Below, one piece after another: positions 8,900 to 16,299 of a stretch of DNA of 64,000 nt (position 1 is the stretch's first letter; each line of letters opens with the position of its first letter). The translations under genes were made by a program, and so were the position numbers. The notes beneath the pieces were generated by a model. The model did no database searches. It was not told where the DNA came from and saw only the letters and a program-made list of their open reading frames with translations. Source of the stretch: Candidatus Dormiibacterota bacterium (GTDB taxonomy: Bacteria; Chloroflexota; Dormibacteria; Dormibacterales; Dormibacteraceae); assembly GCA_024280995.1 (NCBI GenBank), contig JAMXLM010000015.1:1-64000 (forward strand), written 5' to 3'.

Positions 8900-11173
8900 C
8901 TAGCCGGTACCTAGACGCTCATGCGCCCATACGGCGATCTGCGCTCGAGTCCGCAAGCCGAGCTTGTTCCGAATGTGCTCGACGTGCGCGTCGACTGTCC
9001 GCTCGGATATCCGCAGCTTCGCGGCTGCCTCGCCGTTGGTTAGGCCGCCCGCGATGAGTCGGGCGACCTCAATCTCGCGATCTGTGAGCCGGGTCCTGCC
9101 ATCCCGTCGGTCATCGCTCGTCTCGCCCGTAGCAAATCGGATGGCATCTTCCATGCTCATGCCCTTGCCCTTCCGTTGCGCCGCCTCTAAAGCGGCTGCC
9201 GACAGCCGCGCCTTGGCGCGCGAGGTGCACTCATTGACCTCGTTCGACCAGTCGGGGGTCCTCTCAGCTCCCGTCTTGGAGCGCAGGGCTTCGGCTGCTG
9301 ACATGAGCACCACGGTCCGCTCCGAATCATTTGCTGAATTCACCAGGAGGGCCATCCCTTCTAACGCGTCCGCGATGTTCATCGGATCCTTGACTTCAGC
9401 CGACATTGACAGGGCTTCCGCATAAAGGCGGCGGGCCGTGTCGCGGTTGCCCAGCCGGTGATTGATGCGGGCCACGGTGTCCCGAACGATGGCTTTCTGG
9501 TAGTCACCAAGCACATCGGTCATGGCAAGAGCTTGTTCGGCGTGGACCAGCGCCGCGTCATTTCGGCCGAGGGTCGACTCGATCATTGCGAGATTGTTCA
9601 AGCTCGAGGCGATTCGCTCGTTGTCCCCACGACGTCTCGCCACAGACTCGACTTCGGCAAAGTATCGATGCGCGGAATCAAGATCCTCCCGATGGCTGGC
9701 CAGCATCCCCAGCACCGTGAGGCCGCGGGTTAGCTCGGTGTAAAGGTCAAGAGCCCTAGCAATTCTTACGGCTTCCTGGGCGTCGCGTTCGGCCGTGGCG
9801 TAGTCGCCGCGGCCGTGGCTCAGCCGCGCCCTGACGACCAGAGGAATCGCCCGCAGCTCGGCGGCCGTGGTTTCCACCCCCAGTGCCCGCGTCAGCCACT
9901 CGATGCCTTCGGCAAGGTTCCGGCGCATCGACCAGAACACGCCCATCGAACCCGCGAGGCGCAACGCGTCGTCTGACTCCACCGACACGCTCCACTCGAG
10001 CGCCAGACGGATGTTGGCCTGCTCCTCCTCCAGGCGCTGCAACCACGGCCCCTGGTCGACGGAGGTGAGCATGTTGGCGGCTTTTGCGGTCCAAACCGAA
10101 AAGTAATCGGCGTGACGGCGCCTCCATTCGCCGATGTGCTCAAGCTTCTCAAGTGCGTACTCGCGGATTGTGTCGAGCATGCGATAACGAGCCGTGAGTG
10201 GGTGCGATGGCTCGGCTACCACCAGCGACTTATGCACGAGGCGGGATAGCAACGGCCGCACGTCGGCCACCTCGATCGGCGCTCCGCTCGCGACCGCTTC
10301 TGCGGCGGCGAGATCGAAGCCGCCCGCGAACAGTCCGAGCCTGGCGAACAAGGCTTGTTCAGTCGAGCTCAGCAGCCCATAGCTCCAATCAACCGCCTGA
10401 CGAAGTGTCTGGTGTCTGGGTAGTGACCTCCTTCCGCCACCGGTAAGGAGCTGAAAGCGGTGCTGAAGCCCATCGAGGATCTCTTCGAGAGACATGACGC
10501 TCGAGAGTCCCGCGGCCAGCTCGATCGCGAGTGGTATGCCCTCAAGTCGGGTGCAGATCTGGGCGAGCGCTGTCGCCCGCCCCGGCTCGAGCTCGAATTC
10601 CGGCCGGCTCAACCTCGCGCGATCGACGAAGAGACGGATCGCTTCGCTCTCCATCAAGAGCTCGGGATGTGCTGCGTCCTCGACCTTCGGCGTCGTCAGC
10701 GACGGAGTGCGCCAGATGACCTCGCCCTCGACCCCTAGAGGCTCCCGGCTCGTCGCAATGACTGCAAGCTTCGGGCATGAACGGAGCAGCCGGCTTGTCA
10801 GCTCGGCGACTGAATCGACAAGATGCTCGCAGCCGTCTAGCAGGAACACGCACCGGCTGTTTGCGAGCCCCTCTGCGATCGCTTCGATAACGGGTCGCCT
10901 CGAATCTTCCTTGACACCGCAGACGGATGCGACCGTGTGCTCGAGCAAGCGCTGGTCAGCCAGGGCCGAGAGATCCACCAGCCACACCCCGTCCGGATAG
11001 CGATCGAGGACATCGCTTGACAATCGGAGGGCTAGCCGACTTTTGCCGGCGCCTCCTGGCCCGGTCAGCGTGATCAATCGCGAGCGGTGCATGAGCCTTC
11101 GGAGCTCCGCCAGCTGCGGCTCGCGGCCCACGAAGGAGGTCAGCTCGGCCGGGAGGTTGTTCGGCGTGGTCAC
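8900..11173 (-). CDS. LuxR-family regulator with NB-ARC ATPase domain
   Basis: A 757-residue transcription factor. N-terminal NB-ARC/AAA-like ATPase: PAELTSFVGREPQLAEL then Walker A GPGGAGKS at residues 38-45, VFLLDGCEHLVD as Walker B, and a TSREPLGVEGE sensor. The middle (about 400-640) is a TPR-like helical array. The C-terminus (about 694-752) is a LuxR/GerE helix-turn-helix with LTDREIEVARLIAGGLTNGE and the recognition helix SERTVDAHVEHIRNKL. Such proteins are ATP-dependent activators of the MalT/LAL type. GTG start; a plausible promoter lies at 11189-11218. The signal and targets are unknown. The nearest candidates are the secreted protein and the divergent pentapeptide gene. Confidence 0.92.
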   Translation of the reverse strand: MTTPNNLPAELTSFVGREPQLAELRRLMHRSRLITLTGPGGAGKSRLALRLSSDVLDRYPDGVWLVDLSALADQRLLEHTVASVCGVKEDSRRPVIEAIAEGLANSRCVFLLDGCEHLVDSVAELTSRLLRSCPKLAVIATSREPLGVEGEVIWRTPSLTTPKVEDAAHPELLMESEAIRLFVDRARLSRPEFELEPGRATALAQICTRLEGIPLAIELAAGLSSVMSLEEILDGLQHRFQLLTGGGRRSLPRHQTLRQAVDWSYGLLSSTEQALFARLGLFAGGFDLAAAEAVASGAPIEVADVRPLLSRLVHKSLVVAEPSHPLTARYRMLDTIREYALEKLEHIGEWRRRHADYFSVWTAKAANMLTSVDQGPWLQRLEEEQANIRLALEWSVSVESDDALRLAGSMGVFWSMRRNLAEGIEWLTRALGVETTAAELRAIPLVVRARLSHGRGDYATAERDAQEAVRIARALDLYTELTRGLTVLGMLASHREDLDSAHRYFAEVESVARRRGDNERIASSLNNLAMIESTLGRNDAALVHAEQALAMTDVLGDYQKAIVRDTVARINHRLGNRDTARRLYAEALSMSAEVKDPMNIADALEGMALLVNSANDSERTVVLMSAAEALRSKTGAERTPDWSNEVNECTSRAKARLSAAALEAAQRKGKGMSMEDAIRFATGETSDDRRDGRTRLTDREIEVARLIAGGLTNGEAAAKLRISERTVDAHVEHIRNKLGLRTRAQIAVWAHERLGTG

Positions 11174-11188
11174 TTGACGGGCGCGCTG

Positions 11189-11218
11189 ATTATCAGGTCA
11201 ATCTCCTGACTTTCGTAA
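11189..11218 (-). promoter_or_regulatory. Candidate promoter of the LuxR/NB-ARC gene
   Basis: On the minus strand GATAAT (11189-11194) is preceded at 18 bp by TTACGA (11213-11218). The -10 box lies 15 nt before the GTG start at 11173. Placement and -10 match are good, while the -35 match is moderate. Confidence 0.45.
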
Positions 11219-11278
11219 CGCCAACTTCGTGACCATGGTGACTCGCCGCCAGACCCGCCGCGACCTACCTTCGTGTCC

Positions 11279-11566
11279 ATGCACTACCGATCACGTCAGC
11301 AGTGGCGAGGCATCCCCGCGATCTCGATCCAGGTCCCCGGACGAGCCGTCGGCGCGGTCGCAATCGGCAACGTCGCCGTCGGCGCAGTGGCCATCGGCCT
11401 TGTGGCGATCGGCCCCGCGGCCGTCGGCTTCGTCGCCATCGGCGTGGCCGCGCTTGGCTTCGTCGCGTTCGGCGTGACGGCGGTGGGACTGGTTGCGGTG
11501 GGCGTCACCGCGGCCGGCATCGTCGTCGGCGGCCTCCACGCCGTCGGCGTCCTGCACCTGAAGTAG
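11279..11566 (+). CDS. Hydrophobic glycine pentapeptide-repeat protein
   Basis: A 95-residue protein from the ATG at 11279 (an in-frame GTG two codons earlier is possible). After a short polar N-terminus, residues 25-79 form eleven uninterrupted pentads of the form G-x-V/A-A-I/V/L/F, for example GAVAI, GNVAV, GLVAI and GFVAI, with no charged residue. This regular five-residue period is that of pentapeptide-repeat beta-helices, but with Gly and small hydrophobic residues instead of the usual A(D/N)Lxx. It could be a membrane-embedded or aggregating helix-like protein. TACCTT 7 nt before the ATG is a possible -10 box, so the mRNA may be leaderless. The opposite strand is open too but encodes only a D/A-rich shadow. 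Confidence 0.65.
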   Translation: MHYRSRQQWRGIPAISIQVPGRAVGAVAIGNVAVGAVAIGLVAIGPAAVGFVAIGVAALGFVAFGVTAVGLVAVGVTAAGIVVGGLHAVGVLHLK

Positions 11567-11568
11567 CC

Positions 11569-11588
11569 CGCGTTTCGATCGAAACGCG
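11569..11588. repeat. Perfect 20-bp palindrome
   Basis: A loopless perfect palindrome with half-site CGCGTTTCGA, three bases after the pentapeptide gene stop and ahead of the convergent thioredoxin gene. Its core CGTTT-S-GATC-S-AAACG is shared with the palindrome at 25287-25314. It may serve as a terminator-like structure or a protein site. No T-tract follows. Confidence 0.7.
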
Positions 11589-11614
11589 TCTTGCGGCCGA
11601 GGGCTTCGAAGAGC

Positions 11615-12349
11615 CTAGTACAGGACCGACGTCATCCGGCGCCGCCAGTCGGGCACTCGCGGATCGTCCGGCCCCAGCTCGTCCAGGATCCCGACCACGA
11701 CCCGGCGGATGCTGTCCTTGCGAGGATTGGTCGGCCGGATCGTCGAGATCAAAAGGTCGAGCGCGCTCACATAGTCGCCTAAGTCCAGCGCCGCGAACGC
11801 CGGAGCAAGCCCATCCAGACCTTCCTTCTCCAGCCGGATTCGCGCAACCAGACCGTCCGCCGCGAAATTGCCCGGGACGTGACTCAGGACGTCCAGCGCC
11901 TCCTCCGACTGGCCCCGGCGCAAAAGCATCCGCGCCAGAGGCACGGCGGCGTCGGCCCGGTCCGGCTCCAGCTCCACCGCCTGGCGAAGCGAGGCTTCAT
12001 CGCCCTGCCGCACCAGCAATTCGGCCTTCGAGGGCGCGAGCCCGTCCAGGAACCGCGATACAGCCGTCGCCGGCTGCGCGCCCACGAACTCGGCCACCAT
12101 CCGGCCGTCGCGGAACGCCTTTACCGCGGGGATGCCCTGAATGCGATACGCCTGGGCCGTCGCCGGGTTTGCGTCCACGTCGAGCTTGGCAAGCTCGACC
12201 GCCCCGTCGCGCCGCTCCACCTCGCGCTCGAGCACCGGCCCCAGCATCCGGCAGGGTCCGCACCAGGCCGCCCAGAAGTCGACGACCACCGGCACCGTCC
12301 GAGACCGCTCGATGACGTCGGTCTGGAAAGTCGCGTCGCTTACATCCAT
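11615..12349 (-). CDS. Thioredoxin-domain/TPR protein (CnoX/YbbN-like)
   Basis: A 244-residue two-domain protein. The N-terminal thioredoxin fold has the active site FWAAWCGPCRM near residue 27 with both redox cysteines. The C-terminal half is a tetratricopeptide-like region (ALDVLSHVPGNFA, GDYVSALDLLIS) as in CnoX/YbbN co-chaperones, which hold unfolded proteins under oxidative stress. Unlike the E. coli protein this one keeps a classical CGPC, so it may also reduce disulfides. The start at 12349 was preferred to one six codons upstream because TAATCT lies 7 nt before it on the minus strand, matching the leaderless pattern seen elsewhere here. It is divergent from the histidine kinase gene. 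Confidence 0.9.
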   Translation of the reverse strand: MDVSDATFQTDVIERSRTVPVVVDFWAAWCGPCRMLGPVLEREVERRDGAVELAKLDVDANPATAQAYRIQGIPAVKAFRDGRMVAEFVGAQPATAVSRFLDGLAPSKAELLVRQGDEASLRQAVELEPDRADAAVPLARMLLRRGQSEEALDVLSHVPGNFAADGLVARIRLEKEGLDGLAPAFAALDLGDYVSALDLLISTIRPTNPRKDSIRRVVVGILDELGPDDPRVPDWRRRMTSVLY

Positions 12350-12383
12350 CCGTTTGAGATTACCCACCGATCAAGATCTCCAT

Positions 12384-12408
12384 TCCCTGACATAAGTCAC
12401 GCCCGCCG
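12384..12408. promoter_or_regulatory. Candidate response-regulator operator (site 1)
   Basis: The palindrome TGACATAAGTCA (12388-12399, arms TGAC/GTCA) lies about 65 bp before the histidine kinase start. The same 25-bp block, with one variable base, recurs at 14167-14191 before the ABC permease gene. Sharing between a sensor operon and the transporter operon next to it is the pattern expected of an autoregulated two-component system. Confidence 0.6.
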
Positions 12409-12461
12409 CCCGAGCCCGCGTCACTTCCGCAATCGAAGCCGGCCGCCTAAGCTGGCCACCA

Positions 12462-13556
12462 GTGGTGAACCTCACCCGCTGGGAGCTCGTCGGCCGCTGG
12501 TTCATGAGCGCATGGGTCCTCCTCGCCTTGCCGACCGCGGTATCCATCCTGGTCAGCGGCCACGGGCCGGTGCAGCTGTCGGTTCTGGCTGGATTCGCCG
12601 TCTGGGGCGTGGTCTGGGTCTGGCTCTGGTGGCGGGGAGTCAACCGCTCACTCGCCGGTCCGTACGTCGGACTGATCGCGGTCACCGCGCTCATGTCGTT
12701 GTTCACCCTGATCGCGCCGACGACCGACAACAGCTTTCTGATCTTCTCCTTCATCGCTGCAGGCGTCTGCCTGCCGTTCCGCCGGGCGGTCTGGGCGTAC
12801 CTCGTCCTGGCGAGCCTCCAACTCGGCCTGGCGCTGATCCGTCTGACGCCTCTCGACATCACCGTGAACCTGCTCATCAACAGCCTGCTCGTGGGCGTCC
12901 TCGGCATCGGCGCTCGCATCTTCTGGCAGTCCTACTTGCAGCTCATCGCGGCGCGCGAGCAGCTTGCGAACCTGGCCGTGACCGAGGAACGGCTGCGATT
13001 TGCCCGGGACCTGCACGACCTCCTCGGTCAGAGCCTTTCGGTCCTTGTGCTCAAGAGCGAGCTGGTCTCGAAGCAGCTGCCGAAGGACACCGACGAAGCC
13101 ACTCGACAGGAGGTGCGCGACATCGCGAGCGTCGCTCGAAAGTCGCTCAACGATGTCCGCGACGCGGTCGCCGGCTACCGGCTGCCGACGCTGCAGGCCG
13201 AGATCTCGAGCGCCCGCACCGCACTCCGCGCGGCGGGGATCGGACTGCTCGTCGAGGACGACCTCGGCGCCGTCCCGGCGGAGCAGGACGGCGTCCTCGC
13301 CTGGTGTCTGCGCGAGGCGGTGACCAACGTCGTCAAGCACAGTGGAGCGAAGAGATGCGAGGTCAAGCTCTCGCACGGCGGCGGGTCCGCCAACCTGGAG
13401 GTCGCCGACGACGGGCACGGGGCGGCGTCGTTCAACGGCGGCAGCGGGCTCGCGGGCATGCGCGAGCGCGTGCAGCTGGTCGGCGGGTCGATGAACGTCG
13501 GCTCCGAGAACGGGGGCGGCCTGCGCGTTCGGGTGTCCGTCCCGCAGCCGGCGTGA
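12462..13556 (+). CDS. Sensor histidine kinase, NarL/DesK type
   Basis: A 364-residue membrane kinase. Residues about 10-150 hold five or six hydrophobic helices and no large extracellular loop, as in intramembrane-sensing DesK/LiaS-like kinases. The dimerisation/phosphotransfer segment is LRFARDLHDLLGQSLSVLVL with His 185, followed by a HATPase_c domain (REAVTNVVKHSGAKRCEVKL, the N box, and GGSGLAGMRERVQLVGG). It phosphorylates the regulator encoded next, with which it overlaps by 4 bp (GTGA). TAAGCT 8 nt before the GTG start suggests a leaderless mRNA, and a palindromic operator lies upstream. By context it senses an envelope or antibiotic stress handled by the following ABC exporter. Confidence 0.93.
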   Translation: MVNLTRWELVGRWFMSAWVLLALPTAVSILVSGHGPVQLSVLAGFAVWGVVWVWLWWRGVNRSLAGPYVGLIAVTALMSLFTLIAPTTDNSFLIFSFIAAGVCLPFRRAVWAYLVLASLQLGLALIRLTPLDITVNLLINSLLVGVLGIGARIFWQSYLQLIAAREQLANLAVTEERLRFARDLHDLLGQSLSVLVLKSELVSKQLPKDTDEATRQEVRDIASVARKSLNDVRDAVAGYRLPTLQAEISSARTALRAAGIGLLVEDDLGAVPAEQDGVLAWCLREAVTNVVKHSGAKRCEVKLSHGGGSANLEVADDGHGAASFNGGSGLAGMRERVQLVGGSMNVGSENGGGLRVRVSVPQPA

Positions 13557-14158
13557 TCAAGGTCCTCATCGCCGAAGACCAGGCGATGATCCGTGGCGCG
13601 CTCGCTGCATTGCTGGCGCGGGAGGAGGACATCGAGGTCGTCGCCCAGGTCGACCGCGGTGACCGGGTAGTCGACGAGGCGATCAAGACCACGCCCGATG
13701 TCGCACTGCTCGACATCGAGATGCCGGGCGAGGACGGGCTGTCGGCCGCCGCCAGGCTCCGCTCGAAGCTGCCCGGGTGCCGAGTGCTGATCCTGACCGT
13801 CTTCGGCCGGCCGGGCTATCTGCGCAAGGCGGTCGACGCCGGCGTCAGCGGATTTCTGCTCAAGGATGCGCCGCCTGACGAGCTCGCATCGGCGATCCGC
13901 CGGACGGCGAGGGGCGAGAAGGTGATCGACACCGAGCTTGCGGTCGCGGCGCTCAGCGAAGGCTCGAGCCCGCTCACGCCGCGAGAGCGCGACGTGCTCG
14001 CGATGAGCACCCGCGGCGCGAGCGTCGAGGAGATCGCACGCACCCTCCATCTCACCAACGGCACGGTCCGCAACCACCTCTCGATCGCGATCCAGAAGCT
14101 GAACGCACGCAACCGCGTCGAGGCTGCGCGCATCGCCGAAGAGAAAGGCTGGCTCTAA
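13553..14158 (+). CDS. NarL/LuxR-type response regulator
   Basis: A 201-residue response regulator. The receiver domain (about 1-120) has the acidic pair in IAEDQ, the phospho-acceptor Asp 54 in ALLDIEMPGEDG, and the conserved Lys in GFLLKDAPPDEL. The C-terminal LuxR helix-turn-helix (about 138-195) has LTPRERDVLAMSTRGASVEEIA and NGTVRNHLSIAIQKL. The GTG at 13553 was chosen because it overlaps the kinase stop by 4 bp and opens exactly with the receiver fold. A much longer reading of the same frame upstream is a shadow across the thioredoxin and kinase genes. Its probable binding sites are the TGACATAAGTCA palindromes at 12388 and 14171. Confidence 0.94.
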   Translation: MIKVLIAEDQAMIRGALAALLAREEDIEVVAQVDRGDRVVDEAIKTTPDVALLDIEMPGEDGLSAAARLRSKLPGCRVLILTVFGRPGYLRKAVDAGVSGFLLKDAPPDELASAIRRTARGEKVIDTELAVAALSEGSSPLTPRERDVLAMSTRGASVEEIARTLHLTNGTVRNHLSIAIQKLNARNRVEAARIAEEKGWL

Positions 14159-14166
14159 CGCCGCAA

Positions 14167-14191
14167 TCCCTGACATAAGTCAGGCCCGCCG
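14167..14191. promoter_or_regulatory. Candidate response-regulator operator (site 2)
   Basis: The second copy of the block at 12384-12408 has the identical core TGACATAAGTCA at 14171-14182. It lies just after the response regulator stop and about 110 bp before the ABC permease ATG, in the right place to activate the exporter operon. Confidence 0.6.
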
Positions 14192-14290
14192 GCTGACCCG
14201 ATTCAGGCTGAACACGTGACCTGCGCGACTGGTTCCGAACCTCCTCTCGCGAGACCCTGATGCCACCGGATTCAGAGAGGAGAAAGGCAA

Positions 14291-15487
14291 ATGAAACAGA
14301 TCGTTCGGAACCTGACTCGTCGGAAGCTCCGCAGCTTCCTGACCATCAGCGGAATCGTCATCGGGATCATGGCCCTCACGACGATGGGCGCGCTCGCGAA
14401 CAACTTCAACGCCCTCCTGATGGGCGGCGCGAAGTACTACGCGGGCTACGTTCCCGTCGCGGACGCCGGCTCGAACGGCGTGACCGGCGGCGGCGTGCTG
14501 CCGCTGTCCAAGCAGTCCGAGATCGAGGCCGTGAACGGCGTCGCTCGGGTCTTCCCGACCATCTCGGTCTCGGCCGAGCCCGGAGGGCTGCAGGTCATCA
14601 ACCTGGGAATCCCCGACTACATCGCCAGCTACGACCCGGCGGAGGACCAGTACGCGGCCCTCAAGACCTCGTTCGCCTCGGGTGGGGACGTGACCAGCTC
14701 GGGTCAGATCGTCCTCGGATCGAACTTCGCGAAAGAGTTCGGCAAGAGGGTCGGCGACTCGATCACGCTTCCCGTCAAGCCGTCGGACGCACAGCCTGAC
14801 TTCGTTCAGCACACCTACACCGTGGTCGGCATCCTCAAGCCGACGCTGACCGCTCCCGACACCGGGGCGTTCGTCAACCTCGCCGACGCGCAGCAGCTGT
14901 TCAAGGAGCAGCTCCCACTGGCGCTTCAGGCGAACTTCGACCAGTCCAAGTACGTGGCGGCCTTCAACGTCTACGGAACGCCGGGCACGAATCTCGACCA
15001 GCTGGCGGACCGAATCAACGCGCAGGTAACAGGCGTCAAGGCTCAGAAGCCGAGCAAGATCGTGGCCGCGCTCGTCCAGGGCGGCGCGCTGTTCACCGAG
15101 ATCACCACCGCCGCGGCGCTACTCGCGCTGGTCATCGGCGGCCTGGCCGTGATCAACACGATGATCATGGCCGTCAGCGAGCGCGTGCGCGAGATCGGCA
15201 TCAAGAAGGCCATCGGGGCGACCACCCGGCGCGTCATGCGTGAGTTCCTGCTCGAGTCCAGCTTCATCGGCCTCGTCGGAGGGGTCGTCGGATTCGGGAT
15301 CGGCTACGCCGTGACCGCGCTCCTCAACGCATCTGTGCCCCCGTCGCAGGGAAACCTGTTCCTCGTCACCCCCGGCCTCGCCGCGCTGTGCATCGGGTTC
15401 GCGCTGTTCCTGGGCACGACCGCCGGCATCATCCCCGCGTTCCGCGCGTCCCGGCTCGACCCGGTCACCGCGCTGCGCGCCAACTAG
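14291..15487 (+). CDS. ABC transporter permease, FtsX/MacB type
   Basis: A 398-residue permease with the MacB/FtsX architecture: one N-terminal membrane helix (LRSFLTISGIVIGIMALTTMG), a large periplasm-side MacB_PCD-like domain (about 45-260), then three helices within the FtsX domain (about 280-395) with ERVREIGIKKAIGATTRRVM and the closing FRASRLDPVTALR. A strong GAGGAGAAAG ribosome-binding site lies 5-6 nt before the ATG. It forms one half of an exporter with the ATPase that starts 11 bp downstream. Location after the two-component genes and an operator copy suggests induction by that system, as for peptide-antibiotic or envelope-stress exporters. Confidence 0.93.
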   Translation: MKQIVRNLTRRKLRSFLTISGIVIGIMALTTMGALANNFNALLMGGAKYYAGYVPVADAGSNGVTGGGVLPLSKQSEIEAVNGVARVFPTISVSAEPGGLQVINLGIPDYIASYDPAEDQYAALKTSFASGGDVTSSGQIVLGSNFAKEFGKRVGDSITLPVKPSDAQPDFVQHTYTVVGILKPTLTAPDTGAFVNLADAQQLFKEQLPLALQANFDQSKYVAAFNVYGTPGTNLDQLADRINAQVTGVKAQKPSKIVAALVQGGALFTEITTAAALLALVIGGLAVINTMIMAVSERVREIGIKKAIGATTRRVMREFLLESSFIGLVGGVVGFGIGYAVTALLNASVPPSQGNLFLVTPGLAALCIGFALFLGTTAGIIPAFRASRLDPVTALRAN

Positions 15488-15498
15488 GAGATACGCAA

Positions 15499-16194
15499 AT
15501 GATCCAGATCGAAGAGCTCACCAAGCACTACCGCCAGGGCAAGAGCGTGGTCCGCGCGCTGGACGGCGTGAACCTCGGCATCGAGAAGGGCGAGTTCATC
15601 GCCGTGGTCGGGCGCTCCGGCTCCGGCAAGACGACGATGCTCGACACCCTCGGCCTGCTGCTCAAGCCGACCAGTGGCCGGATCATCGTCGATGGCGTCG
15701 ACACCACGCGCATGAACGACAACCGCAAAGCGCACCTTCGCGTCGACAAGATCGGCTTCATCTTCCAGGAGTACAACCTCCTGCCGACGATGAGCGCGCT
15801 GGAGAACGTCATGCTCCCGCTCGAGTACGCCGGGAAGCCGAAGGGCGACCGCGAGTGGGCCTGCACGCTGCTCGCCGAGGTTGGCCTGGGGGATCGGATG
15901 CACCACCGTCCGGACCAGCTGTCAGGTGGGCAGCAGCAGCGCGTCGCGATCGCGCGCTCGCTGGTCAACCGCCCGGCGCTCGTGCTCGGCGACGAGCCGA
16001 CAGGCGCCGTGGACAGCGAGACGTCCGACCAGCTGGCCGCGATCATGCGGCGCATGAACGTCCAGCACGGCGTGACGTTCGTGATCGTCACGCACGACCC
16101 CGACCTGGCGGCGAAGACGGACCGGATCATTCGCTTGAAAGACGGCAAGGTGGTCGCCGACGAGACGACGGCCCCGGAGGCTGTCGCGGTCTAA
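15499..16194 (+). CDS. ABC transporter ATP-binding protein, MacB/LolD type
   Basis: A 231-residue ATPase. Walker A is GRSGSGKT near residue 38, the Q-loop is FIFQEYNLLPTMSALENV, the signature is [15 protein letters not shown] near 139, and Walker B is LVLGDEPTGAVDS. FQEYNLLP and PTGAVDS are typical of the MacB/LolD/YknY group that powers FtsX-like permeases. The ATG at 15499 has a GGAG site about 10 nt upstream and begins with the family start MIQIEELTKHY; an upstream extension of the frame is inside the permease gene. It pairs with the permease at 14291. Its TAA stop also forms part of a TAACCT hexamer that may be the -10 box of the next gene. Confidence 0.95.
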   Translation: MIQIEELTKHYRQGKSVVRALDGVNLGIEKGEFIAVVGRSGSGKTTMLDTLGLLLKPTSGRIIVDGVDTTRMNDNRKAHLRVDKIGFIFQEYNLLPTMSALENVMLPLEYAGKPKGDREWACTLLAEVGLGDRMHHRPDQLSGGQQQRVAIARSLVNRPALVLGDEPTGAVDSETSDQLAAIMRRMNVQHGVTFVIVTHDPDLAAKTDRIIRLKDGKVVADETTAPEAVAV

Positions 16195-16203
16195 CCTCCA
16201 CTC

Positions 16204-16299
16204 GTGACCGACAATCCCGGCGGCGCCTCCAACGGCGCCGCCGGTTCTTCGTCTCTGAGCCGCGAGTTCCTCAAGTTCTAGCTAGGCCAGAGCGTCTCG
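16204..16299 (+). other. MFS N-terminal segment cut off by an in-frame TAG
   Basis: From GTG 16204 the frame of the downstream MFS gene is open and reads into SREFLKF, then TAG at 16279-16281, then LGQSVSMFGNQ. In MFS proteins this stretch normally reads F-W-x-G-Q-S-V-S, so the TAG stands where a Trp TGG is expected. TAACCT at 16192-16197, 6 nt before the GTG, would be a leaderless -10 box for the original full-length gene. The segment therefore looks like the genuine 5' end of the gene separated by a single G-to-A change. Confidence 0.65.

Noticed and set aside
11879-13552. Long upstream extension of the response regulator frame
   Set aside because: It runs through the thioredoxin and kinase genes and has no homology before GTG 13553, where the receiver domain begins.
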